Of a stretch of DNA of 64,000 bases, positions 34,426 through 43,810 are shown piece by piece. The notes under the pieces were generated by a model that was given only the letters and a program-made list of their open reading frames with translations, searched no databases and was not told the origin of the DNA. The stretch's first letter is position 1. Every line of letters begins with the position of its first letter. This stretch comes from JBHPCZ01 sp042573625. GTDB lineage: Bacteria; Desulfobacterota; Desulfobacteria; Desulfobacterales; UBA11574. A program made the position numbers and the translations under genes. The stretch is from the NCBI GenBank assembly GCA_042573625.1, contig JBHPCZ010000002.1:1-64000 (forward strand), read 5' to 3'.

Positions 34426-35340
34426 CTAGTCACCGTCGAGCAGGCTGCCCAGCCCTCCCAGAAGCGACCCTTCTCCTTTCGGGCTTACACTTCTTGAAGG
34501 AACGTTCTGCAGGATGCGATCCGCCAAACGAGAAAATGGAAGGCTCTGCAGAAGTACAGTTCCTTTTCCGCTCAAGGTGGCAAGGAATATCCCTTCTCCA
34601 CCGAAGAACATCGATTTGAGGTTGCCTGCGCGCTCGATATCGTATTCGATGCCCGAAGTAAATGCCGCCAGGCAACCCGTATCCACCCGGATGGTTTCAT
34701 TGTTCAGCTTTTTACTGATTACGGTGCCGCCGGCATGTATAAAGGCCATCCCATCGCCACTCAAACGCTGAAGTATAAATCCTTCCCCACCGAAAAAGCC
34801 GGCACCCAGTCGTTTTGTAAAGGCAATTCCCACCTCGGTGCCGTAGGCGGCACATAAAAATGCGTCTTTCTGACAGAAGAGCTCTCCTCTGGTTTTTGCC
34901 ATGTCTATCGGAATGATCTTGCCCGGATATGGCGCGGCAAATGCCACATTGGCTTTCTTGAACCCTGTGTTCGTGAAATGCGTTAAAAAGATGGACTCAC
35001 CGGTCAAAACCCTTTTGCCCACATTCAACAGCTTGCCGAAAATCCCTTCTTCCGGCTTGGACCCGTCTCCCATTTTTGCTTCGAAAGTCACACCTTCGCT
35101 CATGTAATTCATGGCTCCGGCCTCGGCAATCACCGTTTCTCCGGGGTCGAGCTCGACCTCTACGATTTGAATATCATCACCGAATAGCTTGTAGTCAACT
35201 TCATGGCACTGCATGGATTCGACCCTTTTTCTTCTTTCCTGAACCGCCTGATATTTTGAGAAGACAATCCCGCAATTTGAGCATCCATTGGCCGAAGCAT
35301 CGCTGACATGGCTGCATTTGGGACATTTTGTTCCGCTCAT
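34426..35340 (-). CDS. AIM24/TIGR00266-family protein with zinc ribbon
   Basis: A 304-residue protein. The N-terminus has a zinc ribbon (C-P-K-C, then C-S-N-C, residues 5-24). The remainder is a beta-rich AIM24-type domain with repeated F-F-G-G-E-G motifs (G-A-G-F-F-G-G-E-G-F and K-S-M-F-F-G-G-E-G-I) and the segment V-D-T-G-C-L-A-A-F. The family is widespread, and its biochemical role is unknown. The ATG at 35340 has the strong site AAAGGAGGG; the upstream extension to 35439 is not supported. The C-terminus is Gly/Leu-rich (L-L-G-G-L-G-S-L-L-D-G-D). Confidence 0.85.
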   Translation of the reverse strand: MSGTKCPKCSHVSDASANGCSNCGIVFSKYQAVQERRKRVESMQCHEVDYKLFGDDIQIVEVELDPGETVIAEAGAMNYMSEGVTFEAKMGDGSKPEEGIFGKLLNVGKRVLTGESIFLTHFTNTGFKKANVAFAAPYPGKIIPIDMAKTRGELFCQKDAFLCAAYGTEVGIAFTKRLGAGFFGGEGFILQRLSGDGMAFIHAGGTVISKKLNNETIRVDTGCLAAFTSGIEYDIERAGNLKSMFFGGEGIFLATLSGKGTVLLQSLPFSRLADRILQNVPSRSVSPKGEGSLLGGLGSLLDGD

Positions 35341-35489
35341 GTTTATCCCTCCTTTGAAATTCAGTCCAGAATGATATTTATGCGCTTTTAATCTTACAAA
35401 TATCCAAATTTCGATGTGCAATTCTACACCCTCAACCAATCAGGCGAGATCATGTAATTTGGACATCACCACTTAAAAAAGGGTCGCTT

Positions 35490-37421
35490 TTAAGAGTTAC
35501 GTTTATTTAAAATTTCCCTCATTCTCTTTGACAGGCTATTTAAATCAAACGGTTTTTGGATAAATCCGTTGCAGCCCCGTGCCAAAATTTCCGTTGCCTG
35601 GCCATTGACGCTGTATCCGCTGGAAAGAAGTACCTTCAAGTCAGGATTGATCTTTTTAAGATTGTCAAAGGTATCTCCACCGCCCATATCCGGCATAACC
35701 ATGTCCAGTATGACAAGATCTATCTCATCTCGATTTTCCGTGTACACGTCTATAGCTTCTTTCCCGCCTCTGGCCAGTAATACCTGGTAGCCCAATGTTT
35801 CTAAAATCTGTTGGCCGATTTCAATAATTAAATCCTCATCATCCACAAGAAGAACTGTTTCTGTACCTTTTAGCACTTCTTCATGGTGATTTTCTTCTTT
35901 AACAACCGCCTTCTCTGATGCCGGGAGAACAATTGAGAATGTCGCCCCTTCATCTACTTCACTGTATACTTCTATGAAGCCGCCGTGATTTTTAACGATC
36001 CCGTAGGCAGATGCAAGTCCCAATCCTGTACCCCTTCCCATTTCCTTGGTGGTAAAGAAGGGATCGAATATTCGTTGCTGTGTTGCCCCATCTATGCCCA
36101 CGCCGGTGTCGATGACGGAGATCTTCACGTATTTACCCGGCTCGACTTGATACTGCCTGGCGTAACTCTCTTCAATTACAACGTTTTCCGTTTGGATAAA
36201 GATATCTCCACCCCCGGGCATCGACTGCCAGGCGTTTACGAAGAAATTCAACAATACCTGCTCTATCTGGCTCTGATCAACCTCCGCGGTCCAGAGGTTC
36301 TCATCATACCTTTCACGAATGACGATCTCTTTTTTTGTGCGGGCGAACATACGAGAACATTTTTTACTCAACTCGTTAAGGTCCGCCGGTTTAACCTCGT
36401 ATCTGCCGCCTCTTGCAAAGCCTAAGAGCTGTTTGTTGAGATCTGCCGCACTTTTGACATGTTCTTCTATGCCTTTTAGATGTTCAAAATAGGGATGGGA
36501 GGTATTGGTATCCATCAACATTAAGGATACCCGCCCCTGTATCCCCATAAGCAGATTATTGAAATCATGGGCAATGCCGCCCGCCAATGTTCCGATGGCT
36601 TCCATCCGGTGGGCCTGCCTGAGTTGGGATTCCATGCGCTTCCGCTCGCTCACGTCATTAAGAATAACAATCGATGAAAAACCATTTTCATCAAGCGGCA
36701 GAACATCGAGCGTCAGTTGATATTCATTCAGATTAACGGGAGCGTCATCGGTTATTGACCTTGATTCTCCGGCATTTAGTTTCAAAAGATCAGAAACTCG
36801 CTGATGGGTGTCTCCGGAAAACATTTCTGAAAAATGGGACCCCAACAATTCGTTTTCAGGAATATCGATCAATGACAGGGCAAACGGATTGACATAAACA
36901 ACTCTTCCTTCTGAATTGATTTCTAAAATCCCTTCAGTCATTCTATCCAAGATAATTTCGAAATGTCTCTTTGCCGAAAGCAACTCAACCGTGATACCCC
37001 GCGGGTGAATACTTTCTACTCCGAAAACCTTTTCCGACAAGATTTGCGAAGAATCCAGGACGGGTTGATCCAGAACACTTAGAATATGCCGGGTCATTCC
37101 GTCAAACGGTCCTTTAGCGATACATGCGTTTACTCCCAATGGTTTAATATCTATCTCTTTTTCTGCAGCGACAGCAGAAAGAATTACCAGATAAACATCT
37201 TTCAAGCGCTCTATGCTCCTGACCGTCCTGCACAGCGCCTTTCCGTCAACATTAGGCATGATGAGATCAACAAATATGATATCCGGTGTATAGGTTTTCA
37301 GAATATCCAGCGCGCCAAGTCCATCTCTAGACGTTAAGACCTGATGGCCCTCCTTTTCAAGCAGTCTTGTCACGATTCCCAGGGTAATTCTGTCGTTGTC
37401 CACTACTAAAATTTTCTTCAT
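35490..37421 (-). CDS. Hybrid sensor histidine kinase (REC-PAS-HisKA-HATPase-REC)
   Basis: A 643-residue cytoplasmic two-component protein. It has an N-terminal receiver with V-D-N-D and the phospho-acceptor F-V-D-L-I-M-P-N. A PAS domain follows (I-L-D-R-M-T-E-G-I-L-E-I), then HisKA with G-G-I-A-H-D-F-N-N-L-L and an HATPase domain (N-A-W-Q-S-M, D-T-G-V-G-I, G-T-G-L-G-L). A C-terminal receiver has V-D-D-E-D and I-L-D-M-V-M-P-D. No transmembrane helix is seen, so the signal is cytoplasmic or comes through the first receiver. The ATG at 37421 is supported by AAAGGAAC. No output regulator is adjacent, so its target is unknown. Confidence 0.92.
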   Translation of the reverse strand: MKKILVVDNDRITLGIVTRLLEKEGHQVLTSRDGLGALDILKTYTPDIIFVDLIMPNVDGKALCRTVRSIERLKDVYLVILSAVAAEKEIDIKPLGVNACIAKGPFDGMTRHILSVLDQPVLDSSQILSEKVFGVESIHPRGITVELLSAKRHFEIILDRMTEGILEINSEGRVVYVNPFALSLIDIPENELLGSHFSEMFSGDTHQRVSDLLKLNAGESRSITDDAPVNLNEYQLTLDVLPLDENGFSSIVILNDVSERKRMESQLRQAHRMEAIGTLAGGIAHDFNNLLMGIQGRVSLMLMDTNTSHPYFEHLKGIEEHVKSAADLNKQLLGFARGGRYEVKPADLNELSKKCSRMFARTKKEIVIRERYDENLWTAEVDQSQIEQVLLNFFVNAWQSMPGGGDIFIQTENVVIEESYARQYQVEPGKYVKISVIDTGVGIDGATQQRIFDPFFTTKEMGRGTGLGLASAYGIVKNHGGFIEVYSEVDEGATFSIVLPASEKAVVKEENHHEEVLKGTETVLLVDDEDLIIEIGQQILETLGYQVLLARGGKEAIDVYTENRDEIDLVILDMVMPDMGGGDTFDNLKKINPDLKVLLSSGYSVNGQATEILARGCNGFIQKPFDLNSLSKRMREILNKRNS

Positions 37422-38017
37422 GTTGTCGTTCCTTTGTGTGTAGGCTGAGTCACGGGATCGTCCGTCTTTATCCTGCTCCAATCCATCTGCCGGGTCAGAT
37501 CCATCCATTTGTCTGCCCGGGTAATACTCCATCTGTGAAAAGCTTTGAGGCGAAACAGCCCCGCCCCGATGCGTCGGAATGCGCAATTAGAGCCGACTGG
37601 CAAACCCTACAGCGTCGGAACCATCGGGCATTAGCGAAAGTTTTGAAGCTGCTTCTACTAAGAAATCCCCTTTTAATCAAGGAAATATAGAACCGCTGAC
37701 CTTTTCTTAGGACAAATCATTTTAATAAGGAATTTTGGGGAGATGCTTTGTTTTCTGGTAGGAACATGTTTTTTGTGGGCCAACCTAACCCGTTTGAAGT
37801 GCGAGTACCGGGGGCCAATTTTCGCCGGAATCGATGGATACGGCTACCGGCGTTGCTGAACGCAAACGGTATTTATGTGTAACCCAAAATGCACATGAAT
37901 TCAATTAATACAATTTATAACAGGATAAATGTATTGCGTATTTACTGTTTCGCCAGCAATTGTATAGCATCACTGCCATTGAACTGTTGTTGATTCAGGA
38001 AACCTCAGGAATACGTT
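37422..38017. other. Noncoding interval
   Basis: Nearly 600 bp between the histidine kinase and the chemoreceptor, both on the minus strand. It should contain the kinase promoter. Sequence such as GAATCGATGGA and GCTACCGGCGTT also occurs near 15590 and 15685, so it may hold repeat remnants. No gene is supported. Confidence 0.4.
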
Positions 38018-39622
38018 TTAAAAGTCCTTAAAATCGTCATCATCCAACGGTATAACTTGATCAGGACTCACTTGCCTTGCCTTGTAAACTGCAACCCCTT
38101 TACCTTCTTTCGTAATCGCCGAAAACCGATCTTGTTGAACCGGCGTTCTGGTTAACCGGGTGACTCTTTTTTTAGCTTCAGACTTTATTATTTCAGTCTC
38201 ACCGACAAGGTTTACCAAACCCTCCACGACAGATTTCATGTGTCCTGCCTGCGCGTTCAATTCTTCAGAGGCAGATGCCGACTGTTCGGCATTGGCTGCA
38301 TTCTGCTGGACCACCCTGTCCATTTCAGCGACCGCTTTATTAACTTGCTCAATTCCCCGGGTCTGTTCCTCGCTGGCCACACTGATCTCGCTGAACAGCT
38401 CGGATACCTTTTTGGCGTCATCACCCATCTGATAAAATTCACCCAAGGTGTTGGCGATCAGTTCGGTTCCTTCCTGGATATTCTTCAACGTCGAACCGAT
38501 AAGAATCTCTGTATCCTTCGCCGCCGCTGCCGCCCGCATGGCAAGGTTGCGAACCTCATCCGCCACCACGGCAAATCCGGCGCCAGCCTCTCCCGCCCTG
38601 GCCGACTCCACCGCGGCATTCAACGCCAGCAGATTGGTCTGAAAGGCAATCTCGTCAATACTTTTGATGATCTTTGCAGTTTTCTCTCCATCATCAGAAA
38701 TCCTCCCCATGCACTCACTGGTGCTCTTCAGGGACTTATGGCTCTTTGACATGCTTTGTCTGGAAATATCCACCAACCTCGCTGCTTCTTTGGTATTGTT
38801 CGCGTTCTGCCGGGTCATGGCTGAAATCTCTTCCAGCGAAGATGAGGATTCTTCCAATGAAGCCGCCTGCTCAGATGACCCTTCAGCCAATGTCTGGCTG
38901 GCAGACGCAATCTGACCCGAGGCTGAGGCAATGTGGTCAGCCGTCTCACCTAAAACATATGACGACGCTTTGATAGGCCGAATGACGAATCTGGATATCA
39001 ATACAATAATAAAAATAAGGGAAACCAAAGTTCCGAAAATGCAGATAATTATGTTTTTATTCCGAGACTTTCCCAAAGACGTATACATTCTCTCTACATT
39101 CTGCCTCACCATCAAGCCTCCGAGAACGGAACGACTGGAATCATGACACTCAAAACAGCGTTGATTGTTTAAAATGGGCCGTAAAACGGTCAGATACGGC
39201 TTTTTTCCGATAACCTCTTTGTAGCCCATTTGACGGAATTTCCCATCTATTATCAACTGGTTAAGCGCATTTTTCAAGTCAGCGGATTTAACCAGGTTGT
39301 CCAAATTCTTCCCGGCCTTACTTCTCTCAGAGGCAAAGGTTACACCCTTATCAAAATCAAAGATAAAGACCTCCACCTTCTCCATATTTTGCTTAAAATC
39401 TGCCATTTGTTTCCGGATGGTATCTGAATCGCCGACAGACATGGGCTGGAGCATACCGTTGTAAACTGAACCTGACAGGGTATTTGTTGAATGAAGAGCC
39501 TCGGTCTTCAGTTGATTACGTTGATCTAAAACATTCATATAAGCCATGCAGCCAAAAACCAAAAAAAAGAAAACCGCAAGGCTACCGATTACAAACCGCA
39601 TTCCTTTGGTTTTATCATCCAT
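38018..39622 (-). CDS. Methyl-accepting chemotaxis protein with c-type haem sensor
   Basis: A 534-residue chemoreceptor. It has TM1 (about residues 9-28), a periplasmic sensor domain with a C-F-E-C-H haem-attachment motif at residues 156-160, TM2 (about 191-213) and a short linker. The coiled-coil signalling domain with the conserved hairpin (E-I-A-F-Q-T-N-L-L-A-L-N-A-A-V-E-S-A-R-A-G) follows. The C-terminus ends D-D-F-K-D-F, resembling a CheR/CheB docking tail. Covalent haem in a receptor suggests sensing of redox state, oxygen or another haem ligand, as described for DcrA of Desulfovibrio. GGGGGCC precedes the ATG. Confidence 0.92.
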   Translation of the reverse strand: MDDKTKGMRFVIGSLAVFFFLVFGCMAYMNVLDQRNQLKTEALHSTNTLSGSVYNGMLQPMSVGDSDTIRKQMADFKQNMEKVEVFIFDFDKGVTFASERSKAGKNLDNLVKSADLKNALNQLIIDGKFRQMGYKEVIGKKPYLTVLRPILNNQRCFECHDSSRSVLGGLMVRQNVERMYTSLGKSRNKNIIICIFGTLVSLIFIIVLISRFVIRPIKASSYVLGETADHIASASGQIASASQTLAEGSSEQAASLEESSSSLEEISAMTRQNANNTKEAARLVDISRQSMSKSHKSLKSTSECMGRISDDGEKTAKIIKSIDEIAFQTNLLALNAAVESARAGEAGAGFAVVADEVRNLAMRAAAAAKDTEILIGSTLKNIQEGTELIANTLGEFYQMGDDAKKVSELFSEISVASEEQTRGIEQVNKAVAEMDRVVQQNAANAEQSASASEELNAQAGHMKSVVEGLVNLVGETEIIKSEAKKRVTRLTRTPVQQDRFSAITKEGKGVAVYKARQVSPDQVIPLDDDDFKDF

Positions 39623-39907
39623 CAGCGGGGCCCCCTTAGATTCGTCGTTTTATAATAAAATCCTTCCCATCGTCCTGAGTGTTGACTTTCGTTTTCGCTC
39701 CCGGCATATCTTTATCATATCATCTTTCAAAATATTCATTTAGTATTTGAATTATATATGAAAAACCCTAAAACAGCAAGTCTGACAAGAAAAATAGCGA
39801 TTTCACTCTTTTATTCCGAACAAAACAGATCAACATATCCCCAAAATAACTCACGCCCAATGAAAGGACCGCCTGTTTTGTCGCATTCCGCATCTCTGTT
39901 TCGCTGT

Positions 39908-41488
39908 TTAATTTATTAAAACCGATTCGCCTGAATGCGGAACCATCGCTGAAAAACCTTCTTTTTCAAGGACCCTTTCAAAAGCAACGGATTGCGCCTC
40001 CTCACCATGGACAACGGCAATCTTTTTTATTCGCAAATTAGAAGATTTTAGAAATCGAATCATCTCCGTTTGATCACCATGCGCACTAAAACCGCCCAAC
40101 TTTACAACATGCGCCTTTAGTGGATATTCTTTGTTTAAAAATTTCAGCATCGGCGCTGAACCTTTTCTGCCGGACCGCTCATATTCCATTCCCTGATCCA
40201 GCATACGACGGCCGAGGGTATTTTCAGCCATATAGCCGACGATGAGAATCGTATGTCGCGGATTGTGGATTTTGTGACGCAGATGGTGCAAAACGCGCCC
40301 GGCTTCGCACATCCCTGAAGCCGAAATGACAACATGCGGTGTCTCATCGCGATTCAGCGCCATGGACTCCTCAACCGACCCGACAAAATGAACCTGGTCA
40401 AATGAAAACGGATTTTGACCGCGCTCGAGAAAAACCTCATGTGTTTCCCGGTCGTAAACTTCGGGATGCTCCCCAAAAACCTTGGTGATTCGCGTCGCCA
40501 GGGGACTGTCCACATATACCGGAACCCGCGGCACCTCGCCGGCATTATAGAGTTCGTGAAGCACATATAAAAGTTCTTGTGTTCGCCCGTAGGCAAATGC
40601 CGGTATGATCACACTTCCTCCCCTGTCTACCGTATCGTTGATTACCCTTTTCAATTCCGGCTTCATTTCCTGAACCGGCTCATGAAACCGATTCCCGTAT
40701 GTGCTTTCCATAATCATCAAGTCGATGTCCCGATCTTCTTCTCTGAAGACCATCGCCGGGTCTCTGATAATCGGTTTGTTAAACCGGCCGATATCTCCGG
40801 TGTAGCAAATATTGTATGACCGGCCGTTTTTACTGATTTTAATAATGGAGATCGCTGAACCCAGGATATGTCCGGCTTCATAAAACACGCAGGTAGCGCC
40901 GGTTCCAATGGTTGCGGGGTGCCGGTACGGATAGCCGTCAAAGCAATCGAGTGCGGCCTGTGCGTCAGCCGTCGTATACAGCGGCTGAATCCCTTCCAGG
41001 TGATGTTCTTCAACCAGCTCGCTGATCCTCTCTGTATTGAGTCTATGCTTGCCCAGTTTTAGGCTTTCCTTTATTTTGGTGTTTGTTCCTTTTCCCGATC
41101 TTTTTTTCCGCGAAGATGTCTTCAAGTTTGACAGGTAAGAACGCACGGTCTTGTAATTGAGATAATCCGCGTCTGACTCCTGGATATGGGCACTGTCGTT
41201 CAAAAGATATTCGCACGCATCTTTTGTGGCGCGCGTGCAGATAACACGCCCGATAAAGTTGTTTTTGGTCAGCAACGGTATGCGACCTGAATGATCGATA
41301 TGGGCGTGAGAAAGTACAAGATTCGTAATGTTTTGCGGATCGAAAGGCAACACCTTGTTTTTTTGGGCGGTCTCTTTCCGGCGGCCCTGAAACAGGCCAC
41401 AGTCGAGCAGTATCTGATCATTTTCATTACTCAATAGATGCATGGATCCGGTAACTTCTCGGACCGCGCCATAAAAGGTAATCTTCAT
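39908..41488 (-). CDS. Metallo-beta-lactamase/beta-CASP RNA nuclease
   Basis: A 526-residue hydrolase of the CPSF-73/YSH1-like group. It has the MBL signature H-A-H-I-D-H-S-G (about residue 60), a beta-CASP domain with Y-G-R-T-Q-E and I-S-A-S-G-M-C-E-A-G, and a C-terminal RMMBL segment with G-F-S-A-H-G-D-Q. Family members cut or trim RNA with two zinc ions. An insertion rich in Lys/Arg (S-S-R-K-K-R-S-G-K-G, about residue 125) may bind nucleic acid. AAGGAGT precedes the ATG. The following gene runs on the same strand but seems unrelated. Confidence 0.92.
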   Translation of the reverse strand: MKITFYGAVREVTGSMHLLSNENDQILLDCGLFQGRRKETAQKNKVLPFDPQNITNLVLSHAHIDHSGRIPLLTKNNFIGRVICTRATKDACEYLLNDSAHIQESDADYLNYKTVRSYLSNLKTSSRKKRSGKGTNTKIKESLKLGKHRLNTERISELVEEHHLEGIQPLYTTADAQAALDCFDGYPYRHPATIGTGATCVFYEAGHILGSAISIIKISKNGRSYNICYTGDIGRFNKPIIRDPAMVFREEDRDIDLMIMESTYGNRFHEPVQEMKPELKRVINDTVDRGGSVIIPAFAYGRTQELLYVLHELYNAGEVPRVPVYVDSPLATRITKVFGEHPEVYDRETHEVFLERGQNPFSFDQVHFVGSVEESMALNRDETPHVVISASGMCEAGRVLHHLRHKIHNPRHTILIVGYMAENTLGRRMLDQGMEYERSGRKGSAPMLKFLNKEYPLKAHVVKLGGFSAHGDQTEMIRFLKSSNLRIKKIAVVHGEEAQSVAFERVLEKEGFSAMVPHSGESVLIN

Positions 41489-41541
41489 TTCAGGACTCCT
41501 TCATTCGATTTCAAGTTTCGGTTAAACAAAAGTGTCGGATA

Positions 41542-42444
41542 TCAGCCCATAAAAAGACCTACAGCCAACATTACCGGCGTCAAGATATTGATGACAACGT
41601 TTTTACCCATATACGGTATCAGGCTGGGTATGTCATCCGCATATCTTGCAACACCTTTCACTGTGGGCACGGCAATAACCACGGAAACAAGAGCCAACAT
41701 GCCATGGGGTGGAAAAAGACCGAACAGGCAACCCATGACAATAGATGTATATGCACCTGCAAGGAATAATCCGTAAATGCTTACACAGCTCTTTCTCCCC
41801 TTTGTGATGGGAAGGTGTCGCCTTCCGATTCCTTTATCTGCTTCAACGTCCGGAAACTGATTGAGAAGCAGCAGATTGCTCACTAAAAAGAAGGGGACAA
41901 GGGATGCGACAAAGGAAGTCCATGAATATGAACCGGTAAGAACAAAATCAGTCCCCATCACCATTAACGGGCCAAACCCGAGTCCGGGAGCGATCAGACA
42001 GAGGAACGGGCTTCTGGTTAAGTACTTGGTATAGGCGACGATGGTAACCAGCCCCAGCAATCCCAGTGGCAGGAGCCACAGCCCCCTGATACACAGAAAG
42101 TATATGCCGATCAGGGAAGTAACCGCCAGGGTGAGAAGGCCGGAAACCCGTGCGATATGGGCCTGGTCAGGGTATTTGGGAAGCGTACCACTCCCTCCGC
42201 TGAATGGGGTCCGCTCTGTATGAAAGTCGAGACCGCTTTTAAAGTCATCGTATTCGTTGAGGGCATTCACGCTGACATGCGCGGATACTGCGCCAACAAA
42301 AGCGAGCATCATGTAAAACAGGCTGATTTCACTGCCTGACCATACGGCCGTAGCTGTTCCCAGTAAGACACAGGCCGGTGTCAATACAAGAAATGGCAAG
42401 CGCATAGGGCCCCAGATTACTTTTCGGTCTTTACCATGCATCAT
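41542..42444 (-). CDS. UbiA-family prenyltransferase
   Basis: A 300-residue polytopic membrane protein with about eight or nine helices. The first Asp-rich motif reads N-E-Y-D-D-F-K-S-G-L-D, followed by R-T-P-F-S-G-G-S-G; the second reads D-V-E-A-D-K-G-I-G-R-R. This resembles the MenA-type enzymes that attach a polyprenyl chain to a quinone precursor, so a menaquinone role is plausible. No other men genes are present, so the acceptor is unproven. Its ATG overlaps the stop of the WbqC-like gene (ATGA), indicating translational coupling. Confidence 0.85.
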   Translation of the reverse strand: MMHGKDRKVIWGPMRLPFLVLTPACVLLGTATAVWSGSEISLFYMMLAFVGAVSAHVSVNALNEYDDFKSGLDFHTERTPFSGGSGTLPKYPDQAHIARVSGLLTLAVTSLIGIYFLCIRGLWLLPLGLLGLVTIVAYTKYLTRSPFLCLIAPGLGFGPLMVMGTDFVLTGSYSWTSFVASLVPFFLVSNLLLLNQFPDVEADKGIGRRHLPITKGRKSCVSIYGLFLAGAYTSIVMGCLFGLFPPHGMLALVSVVIAVPTVKGVARYADDIPSLIPYMGKNVVINILTPVMLAVGLFMG

Positions 42445-43139
42445 ATTTTGTTCCCCTGTTTTATAAGGATATCATGGGATTTGGGTCCGCAATTGAAAAC
42501 AAGATCAAAGGCGGAAAGATTGGGAATAAACCCTCCCCAAAGTTGTGGATAGACCAAGGAGGGAGGGGTGAAATATTCAATTTGGATCTCTGCCGCCTGA
42601 AACAGGTCTGTGTCAAGATATTTTCCGGCAGCCTTCTGAGCCAGGAAACGGGACGCCCCCAGTTTCCGGCATATCTCGACAAGAAGCGGATTCCCTCTGG
42701 CGTGAGTCCTCAATTCAGACAGCAATATGACCTGGGTGTCAATACCCAAGGTCTTCATCAAGTATTCAACAATCTCCAGGTTCAAATCGATAAGCTTTTC
42801 AAATCCTGATGAAAACAGCGCCTCAACAAAGCTGACGTGATCCGAAAAGTATGGCGCGTTGGCATAGGCGTTCTTTAAGCTGTCAAGATGTTTCGTTGCC
42901 CAGCGGCCTTCACGACATATTCTGACTTCATTGATTTTTTGGAGCCCAAGACCCTTTTTCCAGACCGGAACCGTCATCAAGAGGGTCCCATGATCGTTTT
43001 TAAAACGGTTTCGGGTTATCCATGTTGTACCCCGTGGAAACTGAACTTCGTCAAGGAGTACAAGAACGTCCGAGCGAAGGGCTTTGTAAAAAAAACCCGG
43101 AAATGGTGAAAAATAGGGTTGATTGGCAGATATTATCAT
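42441..43139 (-). CDS. WbqC-like family protein
   Basis: A 232-residue protein of the WbqC family. The N-terminus has A-N-Q-P-Y-F-S-P-F-P-G-F-F-Y-K, then V-L-L-D-E-V-Q-F and W-I-T-R-N-R-F-K, all family landmarks. WbqC proteins occur in O-antigen and amino-sugar loci and are thought to act in glycan or nucleotide-sugar modification; the reaction is uncertain. It is coupled to the prenyltransferase gene by a 4-bp overlap, an unusual pairing. Confidence 0.82.
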   Translation of the reverse strand: MIISANQPYFSPFPGFFYKALRSDVLVLLDEVQFPRGTTWITRNRFKNDHGTLLMTVPVWKKGLGLQKINEVRICREGRWATKHLDSLKNAYANAPYFSDHVSFVEALFSSGFEKLIDLNLEIVEYLMKTLGIDTQVILLSELRTHARGNPLLVEICRKLGASRFLAQKAAGKYLDTDLFQAAEIQIEYFTPPSLVYPQLWGGFIPNLSAFDLVFNCGPKSHDILIKQGNKI

Positions 43140-43207
43140 TATCTAAAAATAAAGGCTCTTCTCCAGATGAGTTGTAGAACATCCTGCCTACAAGGCATAC
43201 AAGTCTG

Positions 43208-43421
43208 TCTGGGGCAGGCAAGGGTTCGAGGGTTCAAGGATTCAAGGGGCCAAGTGTTTTTTTCTAACGATTTTATCAATATTTGAAGGCACAGAAACGG
43301 CGGATCTCTTATTTGAGATGTCAGACCATGCCTTTCTAATTTCTAAGCATTTCACTCGAATCCTTGAATCCTTGACCCCTTGTATCCTTAGGATCACTCC
43401 AATTCTTTTGGAGATGATCCA
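43208..43421. repeat. Dispersed repeat family R3, short copy
   Basis: GGGTTCGAGGGTTCAAGGA near the left end and ACTCGAATCCTTGAATCCTT near the right end are approximate inverted repeats. The internal words AAGTGTTT, CTAACGATTTTATCAA and TCTAAGCATTTC align with the longer copy at 51974-52302. The right end, TTTTGGAGATGAT, runs into the last codons of the ACT-domain gene. Confidence 0.55.
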
Positions 43422-43810
43422 ATATAAACAATCTTGTGACCGTCTGATTCGAGAGTTTCGACAGCTCGTTTGAGATCCTGTTCTTTTACGAGCAAATAAT
43501 CCGTTTCATAGGTTGACAGGGCGAAAATTGGAATTTTGGCTTCTGCAAGGGGCCGGGACAATGCCGAGAGAATTCCGGTTTCAGATAAGTCCAATGGGCC
43601 TTTTACCTGAAGACATCGCCATCCGCTGCTGCAGCGATGTGCTTTTGGAATATGCATTTCGTTACAAACAATGGATAACTCATCCGGTGTACGGGTGATG
43701 GAGAAAAAAGATGATTGATATACCCGCTCCGGAACCGAAGCCAAGGGATCGAGCCGGCAGATGCCGAATTTTTCATCCAAAACGGTCAAGCTAAAGGTTC
43801 TGTTTTGCAT
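43394..43810 (-). CDS. ACT-domain protein (CASTOR/COG3603-like)
   Basis: A 138-residue small-molecule-binding protein with two ACT-like halves. Diagnostic pieces are F-G-I-C-R-L-D, S-I-V-C-N-E, W-R-C-L-Q-V-K-G-P-L-D-L-S-E-T-G-I-L and the closing I-P-I-F-A-L-S-T-Y-E-T-D-Y. Such proteins bind amino acids and are often free-standing; the ligand is unknown. Its start overlaps the end of the phosphopantetheinyl transferase gene by 20 bp. Its last residues (S-S-P-K-E-L-E) are encoded by sequence that also occurs in the R3 repeat copy at 52.3 kb, so the original C-terminus may have been replaced. Confidence 0.82.
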   Translation of the reverse strand: MQNRTFSLTVLDEKFGICRLDPLASVPERVYQSSFFSITRTPDELSIVCNEMHIPKAHRCSSGWRCLQVKGPLDLSETGILSALSRPLAEAKIPIFALSTYETDYLLVKEQDLKRAVETLESDGHKIVYIGSSPKELE

